Source: CAIYRG01 sp964494505
GTDB lineage: Bacteria; Pseudomonadota; Alphaproteobacteria; Micropepsales; Micropepsaceae
DNA: 64,000 bases
NCBI GenBank assembly: GCA_964494505.1
Contig: CAZBRO010000017.1
Coordinates: 1 to 64,000 of the forward strand
Direction of reading: 5' to 3'
The position numbers and the translations under genes were made by a program. Shown in pieces: positions 56,708-64,000 of this stretch; position 1 is the first letter of the stretch; every line of letters begins with the position of its first letter. Under the pieces are notes generated by a model. It was given only the letters and a program-made list of their open reading frames with translations, made no database searches and was not told where the DNA came from.

Positions 56708-57408
56708 GGATGGGCCCCGTTGCGCTTGAGGTAATCGGACAGCGAAACCGCCGAAGAGGAGCGCACCCGTTTGGACGATGCGGCGGGTTTGGCGGCGGCC
56801 GGACTGCGGACTTCGATCCGATCGATGGTGACGTGCATTTCGGTTCGTTCGCCGGCGCCCGTAATGAGCCGGCCTGCGACCGCGTTCGCATCCAAGGGTG
56901 CCGTCCGCCGTAGGGCCTCACCCCGAGCCTGCGCTTCGGCCGCAGGTCTTACGCCAATCGGAGTCAGGTTCTGAGGCGCGCGGGGTGTGGCTCGCAACCC
57001 GCGTTCCGGGCTTGGGGTGCTGGAAGACGAAGGCTCCGGCCGATCCGGGACCGCCGTGAGATGAGGCGCAGGTTGATGCGAAACGGCGCGCGAAGCCCGA
57101 ACAGGTTTGACTGTCGAAGCAGGCGCTACAGGAAGAAACGGTTTGGCGGCCGGGCGGTGTAAAGCCTGTGGCACGGGTTTCGGTTCTGTGGGATGGGGCG
57201 CTGCGGTATCCTCACCGGGCTGCGAATGGCGGACGGACTCGGCCGCTGCAGGAATGGCGGCTCGGTTTTGTTCGGGATGTTGCTGCGCACCGTCCGGCAG
57301 GTTGGCAGCCGCAACCGGGGCGAAGCGCGCAGGCAATGAAACACGCGCCGCGCCGGGCGATCCCTCGCCCCGGGCCATGGACGCGAGCGTGTGGAGGAAT
57401 CCGGCCAT
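56704..57408 (-). CDS. Pro/Ala-rich disordered injection-system protein with short conserved C-terminus
   Basis: 234 residues from ATG 57408 (TGATG with the upstream stop; a GTG three bases earlier is possible). Residues about 30-170 are low-complexity, Pro/Ala/Arg-rich and probably disordered. The end has a beta strand MHVTIDRIEVRSP and SLSDYLKRNG, both recurring in small eCIS proteins. The strand resembles VHLHIKKLVLD of the 75-residue protein. Perhaps a flexible linker or scaffold; function unknown. Confidence 0.65.
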   Translation of the reverse strand: MAGFLHTLASMARGEGSPGAARVSLPARFAPVAAANLPDGAQQHPEQNRAAIPAAAESVRHSQPGEDTAAPHPTEPKPVPQALHRPAAKPFLPVAPASTVKPVRASRAVSHQPAPHLTAVPDRPEPSSSSTPSPERGLRATPRAPQNLTPIGVRPAAEAQARGEALRRTAPLDANAVAGRLITGAGERTEMHVTIDRIEVRSPAAAKPAASSKRVRSSSAVSLSDYLKRNGAHP

Positions 57409-58118
57409 CACGCCCCTATGAGCTGCAGATAGGCCGCACGCCGGATCGGCGACAGCCGGAAAATCTCGCTTTCCGTCCAGCCATAGGCCCGCGCCAACGC
57501 GTCGGCTTCAATCAGCGAGCGCTCGGCGGCGCGCTTCAGCTCCGTCCAGAGCGCGTCACCGACATCGATCGGCGCGGACCAGGAATGGGCGCACTGAGGG
57601 CAATCCAGCGCGAAGCTGACGACGGCGCCGGGGTCGAGCCGCTCGATAAGGGCTTCGAGCCCGGCGATGACATCGGCATCGGAATCATCGAGCGCAATAT
57701 CGCCCGATACGCAACGGGCAAGGAGCGCGGCCGTTGCAGATGCTGTCTCGCGCCGCGCCGCCACGAATTTGAGATCGTCCACCGTCGGCGCCCGCAATTG
57801 CACACGCCGCCCCGCGATTTCGGCCTGGGTTTCGCGCTGCGACGGCAGCGCCTTCAGGGCTTCGGACAGAGAAAGACTGTCGGCTTCGAATTCGCAATCG
57901 CTTCCGCAGGCCGGACAGCAGCTCTTGAGCGGCCATGCGCCGTCGAACAGCTGGCTGCGCAAGGACAGCAACGCAGCATTGCGCGCACCCAATGCCGTCA
58001 CGCGATTTCCCATACCCGCAAGCAACGCGTCCTCGCGGTCGAAGCGCGCGAGTCCGGCGCCGCGCTCCCACAAGGACAGAATCTGCTGCTCGCGCTGTTC
58101 CGGCGCAGGCAGACGCAT
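57408..58118 (-). CDS. T4-type baseplate protein with paired cysteines
   Basis: 236 residues; ATG 58118 follows a perfect aaggagg ribosome site. The C-terminal part (ERSLIEADALARAYGWTESEIFRLSPIRRAAYLQLI) matches the T4-like baseplate/chaperone family seen in eCIS loci. Two Cys groups (SCCPACGSDCEFEAD; ALDCPQCAHSW) could bind zinc or iron-sulfur. Lies 14 bp after the tube gene. Confidence 0.78.
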   Translation of the reverse strand: MRLPAPEQREQQILSLWERGAGLARFDREDALLAGMGNRVTALGARNAALLSLRSQLFDGAWPLKSCCPACGSDCEFEADSLSLSEALKALPSQRETQAEIAGRRVQLRAPTVDDLKFVAARRETASATAALLARCVSGDIALDDSDADVIAGLEALIERLDPGAVVSFALDCPQCAHSWSAPIDVGDALWTELKRAAERSLIEADALARAYGWTESEIFRLSPIRRAAYLQLIGA

Positions 58119-58132
58119 GCGCGCAAGCCTCC

Positions 58133-58657
58133 TTATGCCGGTTCCGTGAATGTCGGCTCGCTCGGTTCGGTGACGTCGAGGTCGCGCTCCCAGCCTTCGT
58201 TTTCGAGTTTGATATGCTGGATCGCGACCGCATTTGCGTTGGCGTCGAGATCCGGCAGCGATTGGAATTCCGAAACCCAGCAGCGGAAAATCTTGTAAGC
58301 GATCGCGAGCTGTCCGGCTTCGTTGTAGAACTCGAGGATGATGTCCTTGCGGAAATCCTTGAGCGACACTTCGGCCCCGAGACCCGCGCCGAAGTTCCAC
58401 ACCTTGTTCGCCCATTTTTCGAATTCGGTGTCATGGGTGACGCCGCGCTCGAGCGTAACAGCGTCGAATTTCGTGCGGCCGGGCGATTTGCGCCCCGTCG
58501 AGGGATCGCCGCCTTCGCGATGCTCCACCACCTCCGTGCTTTTCTTCAGCGCGGAAACCTTGCTGATGCCCGCGACATAGCGGCCGTCCCACTTCACCCG
58601 GAACTTGAAGTTCTTATACGGGTCGAAGCGCTGCGGATTTACCGAGAACTGAGCCAT
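58133..58657 (-). CDS. Inner tube protein (gp19/Hcp-like family)
   Basis: 174 residues. Phage T4 gp19-type tube: FKFRVKWDGRYVAGISKVSAL...EVVEHREGGDPSTGRKSPGRTKFDAVTLERGVT, then FRKDIILEFYNEAGQLAIAYKIFRCWVSEFQSLPDLDA. It stacks as hexamers inside the sheath. It is the only clear major tube gene in the block. Lies 20 bp downstream of the sheath gene. Confidence 0.93.
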   Translation of the reverse strand: MAQFSVNPQRFDPYKNFKFRVKWDGRYVAGISKVSALKKSTEVVEHREGGDPSTGRKSPGRTKFDAVTLERGVTHDTEFEKWANKVWNFGAGLGAEVSLKDFRKDIILEFYNEAGQLAIAYKIFRCWVSEFQSLPDLDANANAVAIQHIKLENEGWERDLDVTEPSEPTFTEPA

Positions 58658-58677
58658 GGAAGTCTCCTTTCAGCGCT

Positions 58678-60168
58678 CTAAGTCGGGATGTCGCCGGCGA
58701 TCTGCTGGATCTGAATGACGACGAATTCGGCAGGCTTGAGCGGCGCGAAGCCGACAAAGATGTTGACGATGCCGAGATTGATGTCGGCCTGCGTCGTGGT
58801 TTCGCGATCGCATTTGACGAAATAGGCTTCCTTGGGCGTACGCCCCTGGAAAGCGCCCTGGCGGAACAGCCCTTGCAGAAACGCGCCGATGTTCAGGCGG
58901 ATTTGCGCCCACAGCGGTTCGTCATTGGGTTCGAACACCACCCACTGCGTGCCGCGATAAAGGCTTTCCTCCAGGAACAGCGCCATGCGCCGCACGGGGA
59001 CATATTTCCATTCCGAGCCGCGGTCGTTCTGGCCCTGCAGCGTGCGTGAACCCCACACCACATTGCCGTACACCGGCAGCGTGCGCAGGCAATTGATACC
59101 GAGAGGATTGAGCTGCCCGTTTTCGGCGTCGCTCATGGTGATCGCGAGGCCCGTTGCGCCGTTCAGCGAAGCGTCGCTTCCGGCGGGCGCCTTCCACACG
59201 CCGCGTGCGGCATCGGTGCGCGCGAACACGCCCGCCACAAAACCGCAGGGCGGGAAATCGGCAAGTGCGTTTTGCGCGAGCGGATCGGGCGCACGCACCC
59301 AGGGAAAGTAGATCGCGGCGTTGATCGCGTCAGAGCCCGTCATAGAACCCGGCGCGCCCGCATTGAGCGAAGCAACCGTCGCCAGCGGGTCGGCGTCCAC
59401 GATCAGGAAGGCGCGCCGGCTCCGGCAATACCCCTGAAGCGTCGCCACTGTCGCCGCATCGGTTTCCCCCGGCACGCAGACGAGGTTGAAGATGTCGATC
59501 CTGTCGGTAATGCTGCCGGTCCCGAAAATGGCCGGATCCAGCAGTGCCGTTTCGAATGCACCGGCCGGCGAAGACGGCGCCAGCACGGTTCCGTCCGCGC
59601 CGCTGGCGAGATCGCTTGTGGTATTGGAGGGCGTGGTTGCCGTCGCCGCGCTGACCGTGATGAAGCCGGAGCGGCCATTGATCACGCTTTCGACGAAGCG
59701 CGAATCCGAGCCGGTCATCGACATGTTTTCAAAACTTTCGACGACCGCGTTGTTGTTGTTCTTGTCGAGCACCTCGACCTTGAAGCGGGTATTGTCGTCG
59801 GCGCGCTGGGTCGTGCGGACGCTGTAGCCGTTTCCCCACAGCCCCTCGGACGAAGCGGTGATCGTCAGGTCGCCGATCGTCACATGGGCGGCCAAAGCGC
59901 CGCCGCCGATCAGGCGCAGGATATAGGCATCGCTGCCGCCGTTCTCGAAGAACTGCTTGACGGCGTAGCCGAGCAGCGTGCGCTGATCGAGCCCTCCATA
60001 GGCTCGCTGATAATCAGCAAAACTGGAGATGCGAACGGCGCGGTCGGAAAGCCCGCGCGGCGCCCAGCCGAGGAACAATCCGATCGAGGTCGCGACGCCG
60101 GTGATCGTGCGTACGCCGCTCGAAATCTCTTCGATATAAACACCTGGCTGAAGTAGGGCTTGGGGCAT
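58678..60168 (-). CDS. Contractile tail sheath protein
   Basis: 496 residues. LLQPGVYIEEISSGVRTITGVATSIGLFLGWAPRG at the N-terminus and, near the C-terminus, MALFLEESLYRGTQWVVFEPNDEPLWAQIRLNIGAFLQGLFRQGAFQG are the sheath signature parts that form the linked strands between subunits. The middle (about 180-290) is the variable surface domain. A single sheath gene, unlike the three paralogues of Afp. First structural gene of the operon; 18 bp after the pseudo-receiver gene. Confidence 0.95.
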   Translation of the reverse strand: MPQALLQPGVYIEEISSGVRTITGVATSIGLFLGWAPRGLSDRAVRISSFADYQRAYGGLDQRTLLGYAVKQFFENGGSDAYILRLIGGGALAAHVTIGDLTITASSEGLWGNGYSVRTTQRADDNTRFKVEVLDKNNNNAVVESFENMSMTGSDSRFVESVINGRSGFITVSAATATTPSNTTSDLASGADGTVLAPSSPAGAFETALLDPAIFGTGSITDRIDIFNLVCVPGETDAATVATLQGYCRSRRAFLIVDADPLATVASLNAGAPGSMTGSDAINAAIYFPWVRAPDPLAQNALADFPPCGFVAGVFARTDAARGVWKAPAGSDASLNGATGLAITMSDAENGQLNPLGINCLRTLPVYGNVVWGSRTLQGQNDRGSEWKYVPVRRMALFLEESLYRGTQWVVFEPNDEPLWAQIRLNIGAFLQGLFRQGAFQGRTPKEAYFVKCDRETTTQADINLGIVNIFVGFAPLKPAEFVVIQIQQIAGDIPT

Positions 60169-60186
60169 GGCGGCTCCTATCGATCT

Positions 60187-60594
60187 TCATCGGGGCAGGG
60201 TTTGCGCATCGGCAGACGAAGGGGTGTGTTCGTCGCCGGCATCTTCGAGGTGACGTCCGCGAATGGCGTCGCGCAACGAATCGGCCGAGATTTCGCCCAG
60301 TGGAAAGCGTTGCGGGCGCATTTCGTGCAGCGTGCCGGTTTTGCCGTCGTCGGTGATGGCAAGCACCTTGAGGCGGGGATGCCGGATCAGCAGTTTCGCG
60401 TATTCGCCGGGACGGGGCTTCATCTCCTCGCCGACCAGAATCACGTCAGCCCGCATGCGCGTGGCCGCAGCTGCCAAGTCGTTTTCTTCGGTGCGGCCAA
60501 CGACCGACATGTCGGGCGCCGACGCGACCACTCGGTCAAGCATGTCGAGCAAGAGTTTGGGCATGTGCGCGAGCAGGACACGAATCCGCTTCAA
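60187..60594 (-). CDS. Receiver-like (pseudo-REC) protein leading the injection-system operon
   Basis: 135 residues from a TTG start (60594) with an aaaggga ribosome site; the TTG is needed to include beta-1 (RIRVLLAH). The fold order beta-alpha of a response-regulator receiver is visible (IRVLLAH; SVVGRTE; ADVILVGEEM; LKVLAITDDG; ISADSLRDAI). However, the usual acidic pair is Ala-His (9-10) and the phospho-acceptor Asp is Gly55 (ILVGEEM), so phosphorylation is unlikely. There is no output domain. It may bind or titrate the adjacent LuxR-type regulator or act on the particle. Confidence 0.65.
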   Translation of the reverse strand: MKRIRVLLAHMPKLLLDMLDRVVASAPDMSVVGRTEENDLAAAATRMRADVILVGEEMKPRPGEYAKLLIRHPRLKVLAITDDGKTGTLHEMRPQRFPLGEISADSLRDAIRGRHLEDAGDEHTPSSADAQTLPR

Positions 60595-60685
60595 GGGATT
60601 CCCTTTCCGTGCGCAGGATGATGACTGCGGCGGCGAGGTCGCGAATGAACCGCGCGGTCCAGGAGAGATACAGGAGAAGATCTAG

Positions 60686-60707
60686 ACCGTTTGGCCGGGC
60701 AAACGGT
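60686..60707. promoter_or_regulatory. Perfect 8-bp inverted repeat between regulator and injection-system genes
   Basis: accgtttg (60686-60693), 6-base spacer gccggg, caaacggt (60700-60707). It lies 62 bp after the LuxR-type gene stop and 92 bp before the pseudo-receiver start. As read on the minus strand no T-run follows, so an operator or mRNA hairpin is more likely than a terminator for that gene; on the plus strand tttt follows. Confidence 0.5.
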
Positions 60708-60768
60708 TTTCCTCTCACGCACGCCCCTGGCGGCCTTTCAGACGCAGGTTTCCACGGGCGCGTGTCGT

Positions 60769-61494
60769 TCAGACGTGAGAGGAATGCGATCCCGAGCGAG
60801 GGGGACGGAGCTTGCGGAACTGTGCGGCCGCCTCGCCCCGGCGCCGCACGTGCAGCTTGCCAAGGATGCTGTGAACATGATTTTTCACGGTCGCGCTTTG
60901 AATGCGCAATGCGCGCGCGATCTCCTTGTTCGAAAGGCCTTCGCCCAGAAGCCCGGCGATTTCGTGTTCGCGGCCGGTCAACGCCTCCCATTCGGCTTTT
61001 GCGCCGATTTTCGTCGACAGCGCGCCGATGCGGCTGAAGAGCAGCGCCGTCATGCGCGGCGAACAAACCAATTCGCCGCGCAGGGCCGATTGCACGGCGG
61101 CGATGACATCTTCGGCCGAGCCTTCGCGCGACACGAAGCCCACAATACCGGCCTTGGCACAGGCGATGAGGTCGTTTTCAACCTCCGCAACCGCGATGGC
61201 GACGATCCGAATTCCTGGCAGCTCTCTGTGGAATTCCAAAGCGGCATCGAACGCACTCGGCGCTCCGATGTCCAATAGCAGCACGTCGGGTTTGGCGTCT
61301 CCCACGCGCGCCGGCGAAGCCGCGAGACCAGACCATCCCACTGCCTTGACTGCGCTTTGCTGCGCCAGAACCAGCATCAGGCCTTCGCACAACAGCCTTG
61401 TGTCGCTCACGATGAACACACTGGGCGGCCCCGGTTGAGGCGAATTCTCTCTGCGATCCGCTGCCGGAGAATGGACCTCGCCCGTACGGACCAT
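60769..61494 (-). CDS. NarL/FixJ (LuxR)-type response regulator
   Basis: 241 residues. Receiver domain (about 24-145) with phospho-acceptor Asp75 (VLLLDIGAP) and an acidic position at Asp31. C-terminal LuxR HTH at about 170-217 (LTGREHEIAGLLGEGLSNKEIARALRIQSATVKNHVHSILGKL). It likely binds DNA as a dimer when phosphorylated. It is directly upstream of, and co-directional with, the injection-system operon and is the best candidate for its regulator. No partner kinase is in the window. Confidence 0.88.
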   Translation of the reverse strand: MVRTGEVHSPAADRRENSPQPGPPSVFIVSDTRLLCEGLMLVLAQQSAVKAVGWSGLAASPARVGDAKPDVLLLDIGAPSAFDAALEFHRELPGIRIVAIAVAEVENDLIACAKAGIVGFVSREGSAEDVIAAVQSALRGELVCSPRMTALLFSRIGALSTKIGAKAEWEALTGREHEIAGLLGEGLSNKEIARALRIQSATVKNHVHSILGKLHVRRRGEAAAQFRKLRPPRSGSHSSHV

Positions 61495-61633
61495 ATATCG
61501 CCCCCAAATCCGGCTGTTTACGCGGCAGGCAGCCGCTTGGTGCAGATAAGTGCGCGATTTCGTACCAAAACAGGAACCGCAATGGACATAACGCGGAAAG
61601 GAGTGGCATCCGAAGCTTGAGAGGGAAATCGCA

Positions 61634-61789
61634 ATGATAACTGTTCAAATCCGGACAGGGTGCTCGCCATGCAAAGGCTCCGCCTGCTTGCGCTACAAGC
61701 CAGCAACCACCGTCTCAATTCCCCTCGAGAGGACAGCGGACAAGGTTAAAATCTTACGCGTCAATTGTGACTCTGTGGAGTCTTATTAA
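61634..61789 (+). CDS. Candidate 51-residue Cys-containing small protein
   Basis: ATG 61634 is preceded by gagggaaat at a suitable distance. The peptide has four cysteines, three close together (TGCSPCKGSACLRY), and ends VNCDSVESY before TAA. It lies in the 796-bp gap 61495-62290, which otherwise shows no supported gene; a minus-strand frame around 61900-62139 is not convincing. May be spurious. Confidence 0.3.
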   Translation: MITVQIRTGCSPCKGSACLRYKPATTVSIPLERTADKVKILRVNCDSVESY

Positions 61790-62290
61790 TGAAAGGATCG
61801 ACCGCGATTTCCAAACTTTATTGTGAGCACCCGAAGTCCCGTGGCTGTGACAATTTTAGATCCCGCGGAAGGGAACCATCGATGGCGCCGAGTTCGGCCT
61901 ATTCGGGCTCTTCCGGGTCAATCGTCGCGATTTTCAATTCCTCGCCGCGAAAGCTGTGAATTGCGCGCAAACGCAGGCGCATCGGCCATGCCCCGGAAAG
62001 CTGGCCGAGGTCGAGGCACACGCGCCGCACAGGCGTCGAGCGCGCGCAGACGTTTTTCAAGCATAACGTGACGAGACATCGTTTCGCGCATTGCGGGGGT
62101 TGCTCGGCGGCATCGCTTATTCGCGCTGGCGATCGGCAAGGGCGATCGCCATCAGTCCCTGCCGGACTCGATCAGGCGGCGATGCAAGCGGGCGGCACAG
62201 CCTTTCAGCGCCGACAAATCCAATTGCTGCTTAAGCTTCAGTGTCATAATTCCGTGCTTGGTTCGCCGACAGACACTCAAAGGCTTTTCG

Positions 62291-63913
62291 ATGAAGATCG
62301 CCCGTCCGCAGCCCCAGATCAGCCGCCGGTCCTTTCTCGCGACAAGTGCTGGCCTCATCGCAGCACCTTCCATTTTGCGGGCGGCCGTCCCCGGACCCAA
62401 ATGGGTGAGCGACCCGTTCAGTCTTGGCGTGGGCGCAGGTTCGCCTTCATCCGACGGATTCGTGTTGTGGACGCGATTGGCGCCGGAGCCGGAGAACTAC
62501 GATCCGGCGATGCCGGCCGGCATGGTGGGCGGCCCGGTTCCGGTCTCTTATGAGATCGCGGAAGACCCCGGCCTGAAAACCATCGTCAAACGGGGAAAGG
62601 CCATCGCAGACCCCGATTACGCCTATTCGGTCCATGCCGAGATCGGCGGGCTCAGGCCCGCCCGGCCCTATTGGTACCGCTTCACGAGCGGCAGCGCGGT
62701 CAGCGCAACGGGGCGCGCCACGACTCTGCCTGCGCCGCAGAGCACGCCCGGCCGGCTGAATTTCGGGTTCGTCTCCTGTTCGGATTATGAGCACGGTTAT
62801 TTCTCCGCCTACCGCCACCTGGCGGAGGAGCAGCCCGACGTCGTGCTGTTCCTTGGCGATTACATTTACGAATATGTCGACATGCGCCCGATGGGCCTGG
62901 ATGGGGGCCGCCCGGCCAATCTTGTCCGCCGCCACAGCGAAAACGCGGAAGCAAGGACGCTGCCGGGATATCGCAATCGCTACGCGCAGTATCGGCTCGA
63001 TCCCGATCTGCGGAAGCTTCACGCCGAAACCACCTGCATCGTGACGTGGGACGATCACGAGGTGCAGAACGACTATGCCAATCAGGCTTCACAGGACTTC
63101 GACGATCCGGCGACGTTCCTGCTGCGGCGAGCGGCCGCCTATCGGGCCTTCTATGAACATATGCCGCTGCGTCCGCGCTCGCACCCCGATGGCGCGATGA
63201 TGCGGCTTTACGATCGCTACCGATTTGGCGATCTGGCGGAAATCTCCATGCTCGACGGGCGGCAATACCGCTCGCGCGAGGCGTGCTATGCGCCTCCCAA
63301 GAACGGCGGCGGCCACCTTGAGACCAATGCGAGCTGCCCCGAGCGGCTGGACCCAGCACGCTCGATGATCGGCACGGCGCAGGAGACGTGGCTCTATGAT
63401 GGGCTCGCGCAATCGCGCGCCCGCTGGAACGTGATCGCTCAGGATGTCATGATGGCCGAGTTTCGCCAGAGGAACGCCGCCGGCGAAACCGCCTTTTGGA
63501 CCGACGACTGGAACGGTTATCCGCAAAACCGCGCCCGGCTTCTGCAGCATATAAACGACAGCCGCGTATCGAATCCGGTGGTGATCGGCGGCGATATTCA
63601 TTCCTTCTGGACCAACGATCTGAAGCTCGATTTCGCCGACGCGGCATCCCCGGCCGTCGCGACCGAATTCGTCGGGGGCTCGATCACGTCGCACGCACCG
63701 AGTTACGATGTTTTCGCCAAGGATCTTCCCGCAAACCCGCATGTGAAATTCTTCGACAGCCGGGTGCACGGTTATGTCTCGGTGACGCTTGAACGCGGCC
63801 GCATGGAAACCCGGTTCCGGGCGGTCTCGGATGCGACCGACCCCAATGCCGGTATTTCCACACTGAAGAGCTTCGTCGTCGAAACCGGCAAGGCCGGCGC
63901 GCAAGCGGCCTAG
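62291..63913 (+). CDS. phoD: Alkaline phosphatase D family phosphodiesterase/phosphatase, Tat-exported
   Basis: 540 residues from ATG 62291; an upstream in-frame TTG at 62258 would add 11. Twin-arginine signal SRRSFLATSAGLIAAP. An N-terminal Ig-like PhoD domain is followed by the metallophosphatase core: FVSCSDYEHGYF, LFLGDYIYEY, TWDDHEVQNDY, and VIGGDIHSFW near the C-terminus, whose Cys/Asp/His ligands hold Fe and Ca in Bacillus PhoD. It frees phosphate from esters in the periplasm. A 9-bp gap precedes the next gene. Confidence 0.93.
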   Translation: MKIARPQPQISRRSFLATSAGLIAAPSILRAAVPGPKWVSDPFSLGVGAGSPSSDGFVLWTRLAPEPENYDPAMPAGMVGGPVPVSYEIAEDPGLKTIVKRGKAIADPDYAYSVHAEIGGLRPARPYWYRFTSGSAVSATGRATTLPAPQSTPGRLNFGFVSCSDYEHGYFSAYRHLAEEQPDVVLFLGDYIYEYVDMRPMGLDGGRPANLVRRHSENAEARTLPGYRNRYAQYRLDPDLRKLHAETTCIVTWDDHEVQNDYANQASQDFDDPATFLLRRAAAYRAFYEHMPLRPRSHPDGAMMRLYDRYRFGDLAEISMLDGRQYRSREACYAPPKNGGGHLETNASCPERLDPARSMIGTAQETWLYDGLAQSRARWNVIAQDVMMAEFRQRNAAGETAFWTDDWNGYPQNRARLLQHINDSRVSNPVVIGGDIHSFWTNDLKLDFADAASPAVATEFVGGSITSHAPSYDVFAKDLPANPHVKFFDSRVHGYVSVTLERGRMETRFRAVSDATDPNAGISTLKSFVVETGKAGAQAA

Positions 63914-63922
63914 GAGAACATC

Positions 63923-64000
63923 ATGCAGCTTCGAAAGTTCGGCATCCTCGCCGCGGTCCTGGCGGGCCTGACCTCACCGGCCGCGACCGCCCCTTCGCAG
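63923..64000 (+). CDS. Exported protein, 3' partial
   Basis: Only 26 codons are in the window: a signal peptide (MQLRKFGILAAVLAGLTSPAATA) behind an aggaga ribosome site, 9 bp after phoD and so co-transcribed with it. The product is not identifiable. Confidence 0.7.
   Translation, partial: MQLRKFGILAAVLAGLTSPAATAPSQ

Noticed and set aside
37502..60594. Prophage or tailed-phage remnant
   Set aside because: There is no capsid, portal, terminase, lysis or integrase gene; the AAA+ ATPase, DUF4255 cap and split hub/spike fit an injection system instead.
37502..60594. Type VI secretion system
   Set aside because: No TssJLM membrane complex, no TssB/C pair and no ClpV; the sheath is a single phage-type protein and the ATPase is of the Afp15 type.
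61918..62139. Minus-strand ORF beginning MPIASANKRC in the gap before phoD
   Set aside because: Arg/Ala-rich composition without a family match, no clear ribosome site, and an alternative frame that looks equally open; too weak to call.

Overview
The window is GC-rich chromosomal DNA with dense, short-spaced operons. Its gene content points to an alphaproteobacterium of the Caulobacterales / Sphingomonadales / Rhizomicrobium type: TonB-dependent receptors, TPR-sulfotransferase and 2OG-oxygenase genes, many periplasmic c-type cytochromes, a form II CoxL-type molybdenum hydroxylase and dispersed GC-rich hairpins. The exact lineage cannot be fixed from the sequence alone. I saw no rRNA, tRNA or CRISPR array. 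One scaffold gap (100 N, 13388-13487) lies inside a tandem repeat.

Left part, 1-9720: the 3' part of uvrB, a monohaem cytochrome and a small secreted protein on the plus strand face a minus-strand respiratory operon. In transcription order that operon encodes a dihaem cytochrome c, a PQQ alcohol dehydrogenase-like quinoprotein, a dihaem lipoprotein, and a carboxypeptidase-regulatory / haem / beta-propeller protein. Two small plus-strand genes and a minus-strand SPFH (slipin) gene follow. Stem-loop repeats of one family sit in the two gaps between convergent genes.

9825-31265: a giant minus-strand subtilase-RTX protein of at least about 2394 residues. It is followed by a plus-strand cluster of TonB-dependent receptor, TPR-sulfotransferase and TPR-2OG-Fe(II) oxygenase, with a strong terminator after the receptor. 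Then come assorted metabolic and secreted genes: LhgO-like oxidase, secreted alpha/beta hydrolase, TPR protein, SDR and acyl-CoA ligase.

31217-33648: a roughly 2.4-kb cassette flanked by 45-bp direct repeats of the 3' end of the acyl-CoA ligase gene. It carries two overlapping, visibly less GC-rich genes of unknown function: a two-TM membrane protein and a small His-rich, cupin-like protein. It looks like a small island inserted in the ligase 3' end.

33659-37344: a minus-strand CoxS-CoxL-CoxM three-subunit molybdenum hydroxylase operon.

37502-60594: about 23 kb, minus strand, encoding a contractile injection system of the extracellular/phage-tail-like (eCIS) class. In transcription order: pseudo-receiver protein, sheath, tube, T4-type baseplate protein, disordered linker, DUF4255 cap, AAA+ ATPase, small proteins, tube-initiator protein, gpX/LysM-like protein, gpD-like hub, gpV-like spike, PAAR-like tip, gp25, two large baseplate wedge proteins, tail-protein-I-like protein, DUF6519/beta-helix protein and a LysM-like protein. 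Most genes overlap by 1-8 bases or nearly touch. A NarL/LuxR-type response regulator gene lies directly upstream (60769-61494). There are no capsid, terminase or lysis genes, no T6SS membrane-complex genes, and no obvious tape measure or toxin gene.

Right end: an 0.8-kb gap with one candidate 51-codon ORF, a Tat-exported PhoD-type alkaline phosphatase, and the start of another exported protein cut by the window edge.
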